From Pirellulaceae bacterium (GTDB lineage Bacteria > Planctomycetota > Planctomycetia > Pirellulales > Pirellulaceae): DNA of 64,000 bases. A program made the position numbers and the translations under genes. The stretch spans positions 868,001 through 932,000 of the forward strand of contig JAGYIQ010000001.1 in the NCBI GenBank assembly GCA_018402565.1, in the 5' to 3' direction. Below are positions 33,504 through 43,283 of this stretch, in pieces; the stretch's first letter is position 1, and each line of letters opens with the position of its first letter. Below the pieces are notes generated by a model that was not told where the DNA came from, ran no database searches, and was given only the letters and a program-made list of their open reading frames with translations.

Positions 33504-36500
33504 ATGGTTGCGTGGCACAGCGGCCGGTTTTTCGCCAGTCAGAAGTATTTGGATCGACTCGGGCACCAGCCCACTTGGGTAGGGCTAGTGGTCGGTGTTT
33601 TCTTGGTAACCGTTCACGGTTGGTGGTCAAGTTTCGCCGTTGGCATGCTGCTCAACCATCCCAGCCTGGTGGCTGCCGCTCCCCAAGCGACATTTGATAA
33701 CCCACACGACTCGGAATTTCCATGGCGTGTGGGAGCCGCGGCGGTCGAAATGCGAGCTGAGGATACGATGGTCATCGGCGGCGGCATCGGCCCCGGCTAC
33801 ACCCAAGGCCAGGAAGGGAAGCTGCAGGCGACCGCCACGTTTATCCAAGGCGAGATCGCTTTATGCTTGGTCGCAGTCGATGTGCTGATGATGCATCGCG
33901 ACACGATGGACTTAGCCACAGAGCAGATTGCCGAAGTCTGTCAGATTCCCGCCGACCATGTGATGATCAACGCCAGCCACACGCATCACGCCCCGTCGAC
34001 CGTGACCGTGCATGGCTACGAGCGGGATGAGGAGTTCTGTCTGCGGACCGTCGATGCGCTGGTGGCCGCCGCACGACTGGCTCAATCCCGCGCCCGAGCG
34101 GCCGCACCGACGCGCGGCTATTTCGCGCGCGGCGCCGAGCACACCGTCGGGCAGAACAGTCGCCAACGCTTGGACGACGGGCAGATTTATTGGATTGGCC
34201 CCCGCGACGGATTTGTCGGTCCGACCGATCCGTTTGACCCGGATTTCCCAGTGATCGCTTTTCGCAATGCCACCGGACAATTGCAATCCGCTTGGTTCAA
34301 TCACTCGACTCATTGCATCGGCACGCGCTCCGGTCGCCGCTCGCCTGGTTTTTATGGCCTGGCCGCTCAAGAGCTGACCGAAGAGTTGGGGGCACCCGTG
34401 ACGTTCTTTTCCGGGGCTGCCGGCTCCACCCACAACTTGAACCTGGATTGTGAGCAGATGGTCCAGCGGATCAAGTCCACCTTCAACGAGACACTGGAGG
34501 CAGGGGCCCCCATGTCCTCGGGTCGCTTGGCTGCCATCCGTCGTCAGTTACCGTACACCGTCCGCTTCTTCGACGAACAGGTAGAAGATCGTAAGGTAGT
34601 CGACTATTGTCGCAAATACGCCGCCGCGCATGAAGATGCAATCGTGAATGTTTTCCGTGAAAGTCGACGGAAACTCAAAACACAACAGGGCCAAGAACGG
34701 AACATGTGGCTCCAGGTCCTGCAGGTGGGCGATGTTTGTCTGGTGGCTGTCCCCGCCGAATTCTTTACGGTGCTGGGGATGGAGATCAAACGCCGTTCGC
34801 CCTTTCCCAATACCTTTGTCTGCGCTTTGTCCAACGATTACGTTGGCTACCTGCCCAATCGTGCGGGCTTTGACCTGGGCGGCTATCAAACCTGGATGGG
34901 TCTTCACTGTTTTGCGGAAATCGGCACAGGTGAAGCGGTGGTCGAGCAATGCGTCGAGATGCTGCACGAGTTGGCGCAGCCACCCTCCACACCAACGTCG
35001 CCGGCGGCCCAGCCGGTAGATCAGCCCACCGCAACAGACAGCCCGACCGATCCCACTTTAGCCGCGGTCTTTCGCGCCGGTGTCGATGCCCGAGATATCT
35101 CGCCCATCGGGTTTCCGCGGATTATTGCGGGCGGATTTCTCGAAGGTCGCGGCGACCAGAATCAGGATCGGCTGTTTGTCCGCTCGTTTGTCCTGGACGA
35201 TGGCCAACGTGTCGTGGCCCTGTCGGTCGTGGATACTTGCATGATGCCGCAGACGTTGATCGAGGAGGCCAAACAATTGGTGGCCCAACGCTGCGGCATA
35301 CCCGCTGAGCATCTACTGGTCTCAGCCACCCACACGCACTCAGCACCCGCCGCCATGGGCTGTTTGGGAACACGTCCGGATGTCGAATACGCGGCGTGGT
35401 TACCCGAGCAAATTGCGGCTTCGATCGAGGCGGCGTTTCAGCGACGAGAACCGGCGCGGATCGGCTGGGCAGCCATCGACGATTGGCGACACACCCACAA
35501 CCGACGTTGGATTCGTCACCCCGATCGCCTAATTGTGGATCCGTTCGGTCAGGCGAGCGGTCGCGCCCACATGCATCCAGGGCACGAGAGCCCCGCCGTG
35601 ATTGGTCCCTCCGGACCCGTCGATCCGGAACTGTCGCTGATTGCCCTGCAGAAGGTCGACGGTACGCCGTTGGGCGTGATCGCCAACTACGGCCAGCACT
35701 ACTACGGTGCACCGGCCATCTCGGCGGATTATTTTGGCATTTTCGCTAAATACATCGCCGATTATTTGCAGCAGCCCGGCGATGGCAATGGCCCGTTTGT
35801 CTGTGCCATGTCGCAGGGCACCAGCGGCGATTTGGCGACCATGGATTACGGGGCTCCCTCCCAAGGCCGCGACATGGCCGCCTATGCCGCGGGCGTGGCC
35901 CAGTTCGCGGAACAGGCCTTGCAGTCCATCGTGTACCGCGACCATGTGACTCTGGCAGCCGTCGAAAAACGTTTGCCACTGCGATACCGCGTGCCCGATC
36001 GCGAGCGTTTGCTCTGGGCCGAATCCGTCGCGTCCGGCATCGAAAGTGACCTGCCTCGCAGTTTGCCAGAGGTTTACGCGCGGGAGGCATTGATCCTGCA
36101 CGAGCGGCAAGCCACCGAGCTAACGTTACAAGCCCTGCGGATTGGCGACTTGACCATCGCGGCCCTGCCCAACGAGGTCTACGCCTTGACCGGACTCAAG
36201 TTGAAAGCTCAAGCACCCACCGGACAACACTTCAATATCGAGTTGGCCAATGGAGCAGAAGGCTACATTCCACCCCCCGAGCAACATGAGCTAGGCGGCT
36301 ACACCACCTGGCCGGCTCGCACAGCGGGACTGGAAGTCGCCGCGGAACCTCAGATCGTCGAATCGCTGCTGACTGCCTTGGAGGAAGTGACCGAGCAACC
36401 CCGTCGACCGATGGCAGATCGGCACGGCAGTTACGCTCGCGCGGTCTTGGCGACACAGCCGACGCACTACTGGCGTTTGAACGACGCTGCCGGTCGGCTG

Positions 36501-39500
36501 GCCCAGAATGCGATCTCGGGCGGAGAAGCGTTGCAAACCCACCCGGGTTTTGCCTGGTACCTGCCCGGCGTGGGCAGCGGTTCCGGTGTGGCCAATGAAG
36601 TCGAACTAACGCCATCGTCATTCTCCGGCCCGACTCAAATCAACCGCGCGGTGCACTTGGCGGGCGGGCACTTGGAGGCGACCGAGCGGGCCTGGACAGA
36701 AAACTCGACCACGAGCTTGTGGTTTTGGCTCGGTGAAAAAAGTGGGGCTCGGCAACGCAGTGGTCACTTGGTGACGCTGCCCGATGGCACGACTCTGATC
36801 GCGCACCAATTCGACGATCATCGCGTGCAGTTGCAATTGGGCGATCGCTTTTCGGAACGACTCTACCGAGCGGATCAATGGAACTTTGTCGTGCTGACCA
36901 GCAACCCGGATGAACTTCGCGTCCATATCAACGGCGGTGCGGAGCCGGTGATCGTGGTGCCTCGAGCCGACCTTGTCGCTCGGAAAGAAGCGGACGCGAG
37001 TCAGCCGCTGACCTTTGGCCGTGAGCTGTTGGGCAAAATGGATGAAATCGCCGTCTGGCATCGGCCGTTGTTCGTCGAAGAAATCGTGCGATTGTGGGAA
37101 CTGTCGGAGGTGCCGCTGGAACGCGAGCGGCAAGCGGCCGAACGCGAGCGGATCGCAGCCGAACGCTTGGCTCGGATTCAACCGCCCGACTTCGCTGGGG
37201 ACTATGGACAATCCATCCAGGCGCTCGGGCCATTGGTCTACAGCACCTTGCAGAACGAGGAGACACGGGATACTTGGATTCAGACGGGTAATATCGCGTT
37301 CAACGCGGCGACCTACGGCAACTTCTCGGGTGGGCGTTTGCAGAGTCGCGATCTGCGGCTGTTCGACCACTACACTTTGTCGGCCTGGTTTCGCTGCGAA
37401 ACAGGCCATGACGTCCAAGCGGTGACCGCTTACCTGATGTCCATCGGACCCGATGCCGATCCACAAGCCGCCGGCGATCATCTGGGCATCGGTGGCACGC
37501 ACCAGCCCCTGTGGCAAGGAAAGCTGATATTTTTTAATGGCAACGTTCGGGACCAAGTGGCGGTCGGGCGGACAACGGTGCCCACGGGGACCTGGAATCA
37601 AGTGGTTGTCGTCCGCCAGGGCGATCAGGTGCGTGTGTTTCTCAATGGCCAGACCCAACCGGAGATCGAGGCCCAAATCGACATCACGATGGACGATCGA
37701 CGCCCCCTGTTCTTGGGTGCTCGGTCCGATCGCTTTGCTCCGTTGTTGGGCCAATTGGCCCACGTGGCGGCGTTCGATCGATGTTTAACGCCAGCCGAGG
37801 TGGCGTTGCTCTACAGCGCTTCCGGTCAGCCAGTGGGCACGACCGAGCCGTTGCCCGTACTGCCCTCCGACACCCCCGAGCCCAGCTCGCCACCACGGTC
37901 GCCGACCGAAGCGTTGTCTTCGATTCATGTCCCCGCCGGTTTTCGCGTGGAGTTGGTAGCGGCCGAACCCCAGGTCCTGGACCCCGTGGCCTTCGATTGG
38001 GATGCGCAAGGACGCCTGTGGGTCGTGGAGATGGCCGACTATCCCATGGGGATGGACGGGGCCGGCCAGCCCGGCGGGAGGATCCGCTGTCTGACGGACA
38101 CCGACGGGGATGGGTACTACGAATCGAGTCGATTGTTCGCTGACGGCTTGAACTTCCCCAATGGCATCCTGACCTGGGGACGTGGTGTGTTGGTGACAGC
38201 CGCCCCCGAAATCTTGTACCTGGAGGATACAACCGGGGACGGTCAAGCGGACCGACGAGAGGTGTGGTTCTCGGGTTTCAACGAAGGCAATCAGCAACTC
38301 CGCGTCAACGGTTTGCGCTGGGGCCTGGATGGGTGGGTGTATTGCGCGAACGGCGGGCATCATGCCGGCCACGGCACGGAGATACAAATCCGCTCCCATC
38401 GGCTGGGAACTCACTTGGCCATCGGCAGTCGCGACTTTCGCTTCGATCCGTTGACAGGGGAAATGCAGGTCGAATCAGGACCCTCACAGTTCGGACGCAA
38501 CCGCAACGCCTGGGGACATTGGTTCGGAACACAAAACGCCAATCCGCTCTGGCACTACGTGATCCCGGCTCGCTATTTGGATCGCAATCCCTACGTCCCG
38601 GCCCCCTCTCCGATCCGACATGTGGTGGGCTCGGGAAGTCCGCCCGTTTATCCCGCCAGTCCCCTGGAGAAACGGTATCACAGTTTCGATCAATCCGGAC
38701 GCTTTACATCGGCTTGCGGCGGCATGGTCTACGGCGATGAGCGACTGTTTGGCAGCGGCCATCCCCAGCACTCGTTTGTCTGTGAACCGTTCCACAATTT
38801 GGTGCAACACAATGTTATGACCGCCAGTGGCCCGAGCTACACGGCGCGGCGCGGAGGTGACGGGGAGCCGTTCGACTTTTTTGCCAGCGAAGATCGTTGG
38901 TGTCGCCCAGTGATGGTCCGCACGGGTCCCGACGGTGGGCTGTGGATCGCGGACATGTACCGCTACATGATCGAGCATCCCGATTGGCTGCCGGCGGAAG
39001 GCCGTGCGGAACTGCTGCCCCATTATCGCTTGGGTGAAACGCGGGGGCGAATCTACCGAGTGGTGCCCAGCGACTCGCCCCTACCTCGCTGGCCCGAAAC
39101 CCAAGCTTGGACGCTCGAGCACTGGGTGGCCGTCTTGGACTCGCCGAACGATTGGTGGCGGGATCAGGCCCAGCAGCAGATCTTGAGGAGTCTCCGCGGG
39201 CCAGATACCGCAGACTCTGCGGCGAAAGCGGCGACGCTGAATGCACTGCAACAAATGGCCACCGCTGCACGGCACCCACAAGCTCGCGTCCAGGCCTTGT
39301 ATCTGCTGCAGGCGCTCGAAGCATTGGTCCCCTCGATGCTGATCGCCGCACTGTCGGACGAACATCCGCGTGTGCGTGAGGTGGCAGTGGGGTTGGCCGA
39401 GGGGCACGGTGTGCCGGAAGTTGTTCAAGCCGCTACGCTCCTGAGCCGTGACCCCGACGCTCGTGTGCGGTTTCAACTGGCGTTGACCTGCGGCCAATGG

Positions 39501-40757
39501 AGTGATGCGGCGGCTGGAACGGCCTTGGCGGAAGTCGCCAAACAAGATTTTGCCGATGAATGGGCGATCGCCGCTGTCATGACCTCGGCCGTGCCCCATC
39601 AGACCACCTTGGTGCACGAGTTACTAACCGATCCCGGCGGCGCAGCAACGGCGTTTCGCGAGCCACTACTGCGTCAGGCCCTGGGCAGTCAGAATCCAGC
39701 GACCGTGGCCTTGATCTTGCAGCAAAGCCTGCAAGGGGATTTTGCCCAGCAATGCGAGCAGCTCAACGGATTCCTGGCGGCGTTGCAACGACTGAACCTG
39801 AACTGGGAAGCGTGGTCCACCGAGTCCGTTGATCCGACGCTGGTTCCCGTTGTCCAGGCCGCTCAACAAGTGATTCTGGCAGCTCGCGAGCAGTTACAGG
39901 CTCCAACCAGCAGCCCGGTCATGCGCGCGGCAGCCGCCAACTTATTGACGCGATTGGGGACCGATCGCGAATCGGCCGTCGCCGTCTTGGGCGCCGAGTT
40001 GGTCCCGCAAGTGGACGCCCAACGACAAGCCGATGTGATTGCCTTGATCGCTGACAGCGGGGCGGAGAACGCGCCGATCGTGTTTCGCCAGGCTTGGGAC
40101 GGCTTGAGCCCAAGTCTGCGACAACAAGTGGTCGATGCTTGGTTGAGCCGACAAGCCTGGACGTCCGACCTGCTGGAGCGACTGGAGCGGGAGGACCTAC
40201 CGCGCGGCAGCCTGGACTTGACCCAACAAGCCCGCTTGTTGCAGCACCCAAACCCCACGCTGGCCCAGCGAGCTCAAGCCTTATTTGTTCGAACGACCCG
40301 ACCGCAAGAGATCTTGCAGCGATATCGTCCCGCGCTGGAAATTGCCGGCGATCCACAGCGTGGGCGAACCGTGTTTATCGACAATTGCGCGAATTGCCAT
40401 CGCCGTGGGGACCTGGGCCACGACGTTGGCCCCAATCTGGCATCGGTCCTGAATCACTCGCCGGAGAAGCTGCTGACCAATATCTTGGATCCGAACGTGG
40501 ACATCCAGCCCGGCTACCAGTCGTTTACCTGTTTATTGGAAACGGGCGAGGTATTGGTCGGGGTCCTGTCTGGTGAATCGACGCACAGTTTGACGTTGAC
40601 GCAAGCCAATGGTGTGGTGCGAACGATTCTGCGGAGCGAGATCGAGGCCTTAAAGAATAGTGGGGTATCGCTGATGCCGGAGGGACTGGAGGACAAAATC
40701 GCACCCGCTGCCATGGCCGATCTGTTGGCATTTTTACGCGCAACTTTTACCGAGTAA
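33504..40757 (+). CDS. 2417-residue fusion: two ceramidase-like domains, two LamG-like domains, PVC dehydrogenase, HEAT-like repeats, cytochrome c
   Basis: The start ATG 33504 follows GAGGAG. A membrane/signal segment lies at about 25-50. Residues 65-485 and 520-965 are two neutral/alkaline ceramidase-like N-terminal domains, each with a metal-type 'ASHTHHAPSTVT' or 'SATHTHSAPAAMG' motif, 'FNHSTHCIGT' or 'NYGQHYYGAP', and 'NDYVGYLPNRAGFDLGGYQT' or 'NGAEGYIPPPEQHELGGYTT'. Residues 966-1205 and 1232-1445 are LamG/concanavalin-like domains. Residues 1471-1855 are the PVC-type membrane-bound dehydrogenase ('SIHVPAGFRVELVAAEPQVLDPVAFDWDAQGRLWVVEM'-like start). Residues 1860-2270 are HEAT-like helices. 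Residues 2280-2417 are a cytochrome c domain with CxxCH (C2295, C2298, H2299). The components are individually common in planctomycetes. The gene is presumably periplasmic or surface-bound. Confidence 0.88.
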   Translation: MVAWHSGRFFASQKYLDRLGHQPTWVGLVVGVFLVTVHGWWSSFAVGMLLNHPSLVAAAPQATFDNPHDSEFPWRVGAAAVEMRAEDTMVIGGGIGPGYTQGQEGKLQATATFIQGEIALCLVAVDVLMMHRDTMDLATEQIAEVCQIPADHVMINASHTHHAPSTVTVHGYERDEEFCLRTVDALVAAARLAQSRARAAAPTRGYFARGAEHTVGQNSRQRLDDGQIYWIGPRDGFVGPTDPFDPDFPVIAFRNATGQLQSAWFNHSTHCIGTRSGRRSPGFYGLAAQELTEELGAPVTFFSGAAGSTHNLNLDCEQMVQRIKSTFNETLEAGAPMSSGRLAAIRRQLPYTVRFFDEQVEDRKVVDYCRKYAAAHEDAIVNVFRESRRKLKTQQGQERNMWLQVLQVGDVCLVAVPAEFFTVLGMEIKRRSPFPNTFVCALSNDYVGYLPNRAGFDLGGYQTWMGLHCFAEIGTGEAVVEQCVEMLHELAQPPSTPTSPAAQPVDQPTATDSPTDPTLAAVFRAGVDARDISPIGFPRIIAGGFLEGRGDQNQDRLFVRSFVLDDGQRVVALSVVDTCMMPQTLIEEAKQLVAQRCGIPAEHLLVSATHTHSAPAAMGCLGTRPDVEYAAWLPEQIAASIEAAFQRREPARIGWAAIDDWRHTHNRRWIRHPDRLIVDPFGQASGRAHMHPGHESPAVIGPSGPVDPELSLIALQKVDGTPLGVIANYGQHYYGAPAISADYFGIFAKYIADYLQQPGDGNGPFVCAMSQGTSGDLATMDYGAPSQGRDMAAYAAGVAQFAEQALQSIVYRDHVTLAAVEKRLPLRYRVPDRERLLWAESVASGIESDLPRSLPEVYAREALILHERQATELTLQALRIGDLTIAALPNEVYALTGLKLKAQAPTGQHFNIELANGAEGYIPPPEQHELGGYTTWPARTAGLEVAAEPQIVESLLTALEEVTEQPRRPMADRHGSYARAVLATQPTHYWRLNDAAGRLAQNAISGGEALQTHPGFAWYLPGVGSGSGVANEVELTPSSFSGPTQINRAVHLAGGHLEATERAWTENSTTSLWFWLGEKSGARQRSGHLVTLPDGTTLIAHQFDDHRVQLQLGDRFSERLYRADQWNFVVLTSNPDELRVHINGGAEPVIVVPRADLVARKEADASQPLTFGRELLGKMDEIAVWHRPLFVEEIVRLWELSEVPLERERQAAERERIAAERLARIQPPDFAGDYGQSIQALGPLVYSTLQNEETRDTWIQTGNIAFNAATYGNFSGGRLQSRDLRLFDHYTLSAWFRCETGHDVQAVTAYLMSIGPDADPQAAGDHLGIGGTHQPLWQGKLIFFNGNVRDQVAVGRTTVPTGTWNQVVVVRQGDQVRVFLNGQTQPEIEAQIDITMDDRRPLFLGARSDRFAPLLGQLAHVAAFDRCLTPAEVALLYSASGQPVGTTEPLPVLPSDTPEPSSPPRSPTEALSSIHVPAGFRVELVAAEPQVLDPVAFDWDAQGRLWVVEMADYPMGMDGAGQPGGRIRCLTDTDGDGYYESSRLFADGLNFPNGILTWGRGVLVTAAPEILYLEDTTGDGQADRREVWFSGFNEGNQQLRVNGLRWGLDGWVYCANGGHHAGHGTEIQIRSHRLGTHLAIGSRDFRFDPLTGEMQVESGPSQFGRNRNAWGHWFGTQNANPLWHYVIPARYLDRNPYVPAPSPIRHVVGSGSPPVYPASPLEKRYHSFDQSGRFTSACGGMVYGDERLFGSGHPQHSFVCEPFHNLVQHNVMTASGPSYTARRGGDGEPFDFFASEDRWCRPVMVRTGPDGGLWIADMYRYMIEHPDWLPAEGRAELLPHYRLGETRGRIYRVVPSDSPLPRWPETQAWTLEHWVAVLDSPNDWWRDQAQQQILRSLRGPDTADSAAKAATLNALQQMATAARHPQARVQALYLLQALEALVPSMLIAALSDEHPRVREVAVGLAEGHGVPEVVQAATLLSRDPDARVRFQLALTCGQWSDAAAGTALAEVAKQDFADEWAIAAVMTSAVPHQTTLVHELLTDPGGAATAFREPLLRQALGSQNPATVALILQQSLQGDFAQQCEQLNGFLAALQRLNLNWEAWSTESVDPTLVPVVQAAQQVILAAREQLQAPTSSPVMRAAAANLLTRLGTDRESAVAVLGAELVPQVDAQRQADVIALIADSGAENAPIVFRQAWDGLSPSLRQQVVDAWLSRQAWTSDLLERLEREDLPRGSLDLTQQARLLQHPNPTLAQRAQALFVRTTRPQEILQRYRPALEIAGDPQRGRTVFIDNCANCHRRGDLGHDVGPNLASVLNHSPEKLLTNILDPNVDIQPGYQSFTCLLETGEVLVGVLSGESTHSLTLTQANGVVRTILRSEIEALKNSGVSLMPEGLEDKIAPAAMADLLAFLRATFTE

Positions 40758-40821
40758 CCATGGCCCAGACACGATACGGCGGTCGCATCGTTGCCTCTGT
40801 CGCCTGAGTGAAACCAGCACT

Positions 40822-41193
40822 ATGAACCCATACGAAACACCCCGTTCCCGCAATCCGCAAAGTGACTTGGCTTTGCTCAGCGACCAAGCACACAACTGTC
40901 CGGTGTGCGCGGCCCGCATCAATCGCTGGGATGTGTGGAACTTTGTCCGAGCTTGCCGCTGCCAGTTATGTGGTGCGAAAGTTCACTGGGAGATCGAGCG
41001 TCATCTTAGACTATGGTATTCTCTCGGGGTCATGGCCTGCGTGACGCTGGCGTGGTTTGGAGAGCGAGTTGGAATTGGCAGCGACATGCTGTGGGATAGT
41101 GCCCTGCTCTATCTGGCCTGGGGCGTGAGTTCCCTGGGAGGCGTCTGGCTGCACATTCGGTATGGCCGGCTGACAGCTAGTGGGAAAAAGTGA
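40822..41193 (+). CDS. Small zinc-ribbon membrane protein
   Basis: 123 residues starting MNPYETP, a start seen in many small planctomycete membrane proteins. Two CxxC pairs ('CPVCAARI' and 'CQLCGAKVHW', with 'RACRC' just before) form a zinc-ribbon-like unit at about 29-58. Two hydrophobic segments follow (LWYSLGVMACVTLAWFG and LLYLAWGVSSLGGVWLHI). The function is unknown. It ends 28 bp before the DUF4256 gene. Confidence 0.65.
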   Translation: MNPYETPRSRNPQSDLALLSDQAHNCPVCAARINRWDVWNFVRACRCQLCGAKVHWEIERHLRLWYSLGVMACVTLAWFGERVGIGSDMLWDSALLYLAWGVSSLGGVWLHIRYGRLTASGKK

Positions 41194-41221
41194 TTTTGGC
41201 AAGATCATGAGAGGGAGATGT

Positions 41222-41794
41222 ATGTCAGCTAAGAAAGACGTATCGATCGATACCGCAGAGAAGGTCCAGTTACTGGAGACCTTGACAACGAGATTCCGCG
41301 ATCATCCCCATCGTCATCCGCGTTTGAAATGGACGAAAATCGAATCGGCCTTGACGGCGAATCCTGCAAAATTGACTTCCCTCTGGGAAATGGAACGGAC
41401 GGGCGGCCAACCCGATGTGGTGGGCTTCGAGCGCAGCAGCGGATTGTTTTTGTTTATGGACTGTTCGCTCGAGTCGCCAGTGGGACGGCGTAGTCTGTGT
41501 TATGACGAGACCGCGTTGCGTTCGCGCAAGGAGCATCCGCCGCAAGGCAGCGCCGTCGGGATGGCCCAAGCCATGGGCATTGCTTTGCTGACTGAGGAGC
41601 AATACCGTCACCTGCAGTCGCTGGGGGCCGTGGATCGGAAAACCTCCAGTTGGTTGCAGACACCGACCGACGTCCGCGATTTGGGTGGGGCCCTGTTTGG
41701 TGATTTTCGCTATGGTCGAACATTTACCTATCACAACGGAGCCGACTCCTATTATGGCGTCCGCGGGTTCCGTGGTGTACTGACTGTCGGGTGA
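41222..41794 (+). CDS. DUF4256 domain-containing protein
   Basis: 190 residues from ATG 41222, preceded by GAGGGAGATGT; a longer in-frame start at 41180 is less likely. The strings 'VQLLETLTTRFRDHPHRHP', 'WEMERTGGQPDVVGFERSSGLFLFMDCSLESPVGRRSLCYD', 'EEQYRHLQSLGAVDRKTSSWLQTP' and 'FGDFRYGRTFTYHNGADSYYGVRGFRG' are the recognisable DUF4256 pattern over the full family length. The biochemical role is unknown. The next gene begins within 10 bp, suggesting co-transcription. Confidence 0.88.
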   Translation: MSAKKDVSIDTAEKVQLLETLTTRFRDHPHRHPRLKWTKIESALTANPAKLTSLWEMERTGGQPDVVGFERSSGLFLFMDCSLESPVGRRSLCYDETALRSRKEHPPQGSAVGMAQAMGIALLTEEQYRHLQSLGAVDRKTSSWLQTPTDVRDLGGALFGDFRYGRTFTYHNGADSYYGVRGFRGVLTVG

Positions 41795-41802
41795 GGCCAA
41801 GT

Positions 41803-42819
41803 ATGATGGATCGGACAGGCAATTGGTTTGAGCGATTGTTTGGTTTTCCGGAAACCAATCGCGAGCGGGTCCAGGGGGAACTTGAAGTCCATGGCACGCG
41901 ATTGCGTGCCAAGCGCTCGGGTACAAGCTGGGTTTGCGGTGCACTCGAAATCGCGTCTCTCGCTGATCTGCGAGATCGGGTTCGGGGACTTGAGGTGGCC
42001 GGGAAACGCGGGCTAACGATGTCGGAACTGGTCGGTGACGCCAAGGCATTGCACGCGGATTCGGCCGCTGTTGGAGCCACGTTTCAAGTCGCGTCGCAAT
42101 TCAATCTGTTGGAAATGGTCTCTCAATCGGTGACTCCTGAGCAGGGGATCACGATCTATGAAAGCGACCCCACTCAGGGACCTGCCTGTGCGATGGCCTG
42201 TGCCGCCGGGACTTTGTATCGAAACTACTTCGTGGAACTGGATGGCCAGCTTGGGCAAACGGCGGGACAACAGATCGATTGTCTGGCGGCGATCGGCGAA
42301 CAACTGGGGAATACGGACAACCGACTGTGGAGAATGCGGAATGGTTACGCCCTGCCAACGCCGGCTGGACTGAGCGAGATCAATGAGCGCCTGCGAAAGA
42401 TGTCGGATTTGGACCTGGATGAACTGCGCAGTCATTTGCGGATCGGTCTGCAGTGGGACACGCAAGTTACTTTAATGGGTTGTGAGCATGTGGTAACCCA
42501 GGCGTACTGTTCGGCGCTTCCGGTGGCCTACAGCGGCTTGCCGGCACCAACCTGGGAGCGATTCGCACGTTTGGTTTTGGAGGCTGCTTATGAAGCCACC
42601 TGGGCGGCGGCGATCTTGAATGCTGAAAAGACGGGCAATCGGACTTTGTACCTAACCCTGCTGGGTGGTGGCGCGTTTGGCAATGACCCGAGGTGGATCT
42701 TGGACGCGATTCATCACGCCGCCACCCGCTTTCGCTCCTTCGACCTCGATGTGCGAATCGTCAGCTACCGCCGCAGCAATCCTGCTGTTCGCGAATGGTG
42801 CGCCGCTGGATTTGCGTGA
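41803..42819 (+). CDS. Macro/PARG-like domain protein (tentative)
   Basis: 338 residues from ATG 41803 (ATG 41806 next). The N-terminal 'WFERLFGFPETNRERVQGELEVHGTRL' and 'GALEIASLADLRDRV' open a conserved uncharacterised family. The C-terminal 'LYLTLLGGGAFGNDPRWILDAIHHA' resembles the glycine-rich loop of macro/PARG-like ADP-ribose-binding proteins, with 'QGPACAMACAAGTLYRNYF' earlier. If this is right the protein would bind or hydrolyse ADP-ribose, but I base this on short motifs only. It is the last gene of a probable three-gene run (zinc-ribbon, DUF4256, this). Confidence 0.5.
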   Translation: MMDRTGNWFERLFGFPETNRERVQGELEVHGTRLRAKRSGTSWVCGALEIASLADLRDRVRGLEVAGKRGLTMSELVGDAKALHADSAAVGATFQVASQFNLLEMVSQSVTPEQGITIYESDPTQGPACAMACAAGTLYRNYFVELDGQLGQTAGQQIDCLAAIGEQLGNTDNRLWRMRNGYALPTPAGLSEINERLRKMSDLDLDELRSHLRIGLQWDTQVTLMGCEHVVTQAYCSALPVAYSGLPAPTWERFARLVLEAAYEATWAAAILNAEKTGNRTLYLTLLGGGAFGNDPRWILDAIHHAATRFRSFDLDVRIVSYRRSNPAVREWCAAGFA

Positions 42820-42936
42820 CCGACCATCGGAAAACTTCGGGTGGTTTTCGGACGGCGGATGACTAAACGAAGGGTCGGCCGTCGCAATAGACTTTAACAT
42901 TCTTACAGGAGTTGCCCCCCGGGCCTGTCGTGGTGC

Positions 42937-43068
42937 ATGACACCCCTGTTTAAGAAACTCAATTTGGGGACGCACGCGCCGATCTTGATTCTGGATCCGC
43001 CCGATTCGTTGCTGGCGGATCTGGATCGCCCCAGCGGTGTAACGGCGGATTTTTTCTGCGACGGTTAA
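42937..43068 (+). pseudogene. N-terminal remnant of a DUF3052-like gene
   Basis: 43 codons from ATG 42937 to TAA 43066-43068 read 'MTPLFKKLNLGTHAPILILD', then 'PPDSLLADLDRPSGVTADFF'. The beginning matches the conserved start of small DUF3052-like proteins of about 130-140 residues ('LFKKLNxxxxxxIxxLxxPxSxxxxL'). The homology stops after about 40 residues. No continuation was found in the other frames before the methyltransferase gene, so this is probably a decayed 5' fragment. No good Shine-Dalgarno is present. The rest of 42820-43283 holds no recognisable gene. Confidence 0.5.
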
Positions 43069-43283
43069 GGCCCAGAGGCCGCAGCCTGAGGCGGCTATCC
43101 GCGTAGGGTTGACAGCCCCAAACAATTCAATGAACATGAACCCCGACAGTTACCAACTCATTGAACGCAACGCACTTTCACTATTTGTCACAGTGATACC
43201 TGCGTGATGGCGGTCTGCGGGTGGGTACTCGCTCTTCAGCAAGTGCCTGTTTGTATTCGGCCTGCGGCATAAAAAGGAGCGCA

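Noticed and set aside
42826..42852. GAAAAC / GTTTTC hairpin after the macro-like gene as a terminator
   Set aside because: Only six paired bases, A+T-rich, no T-tract.
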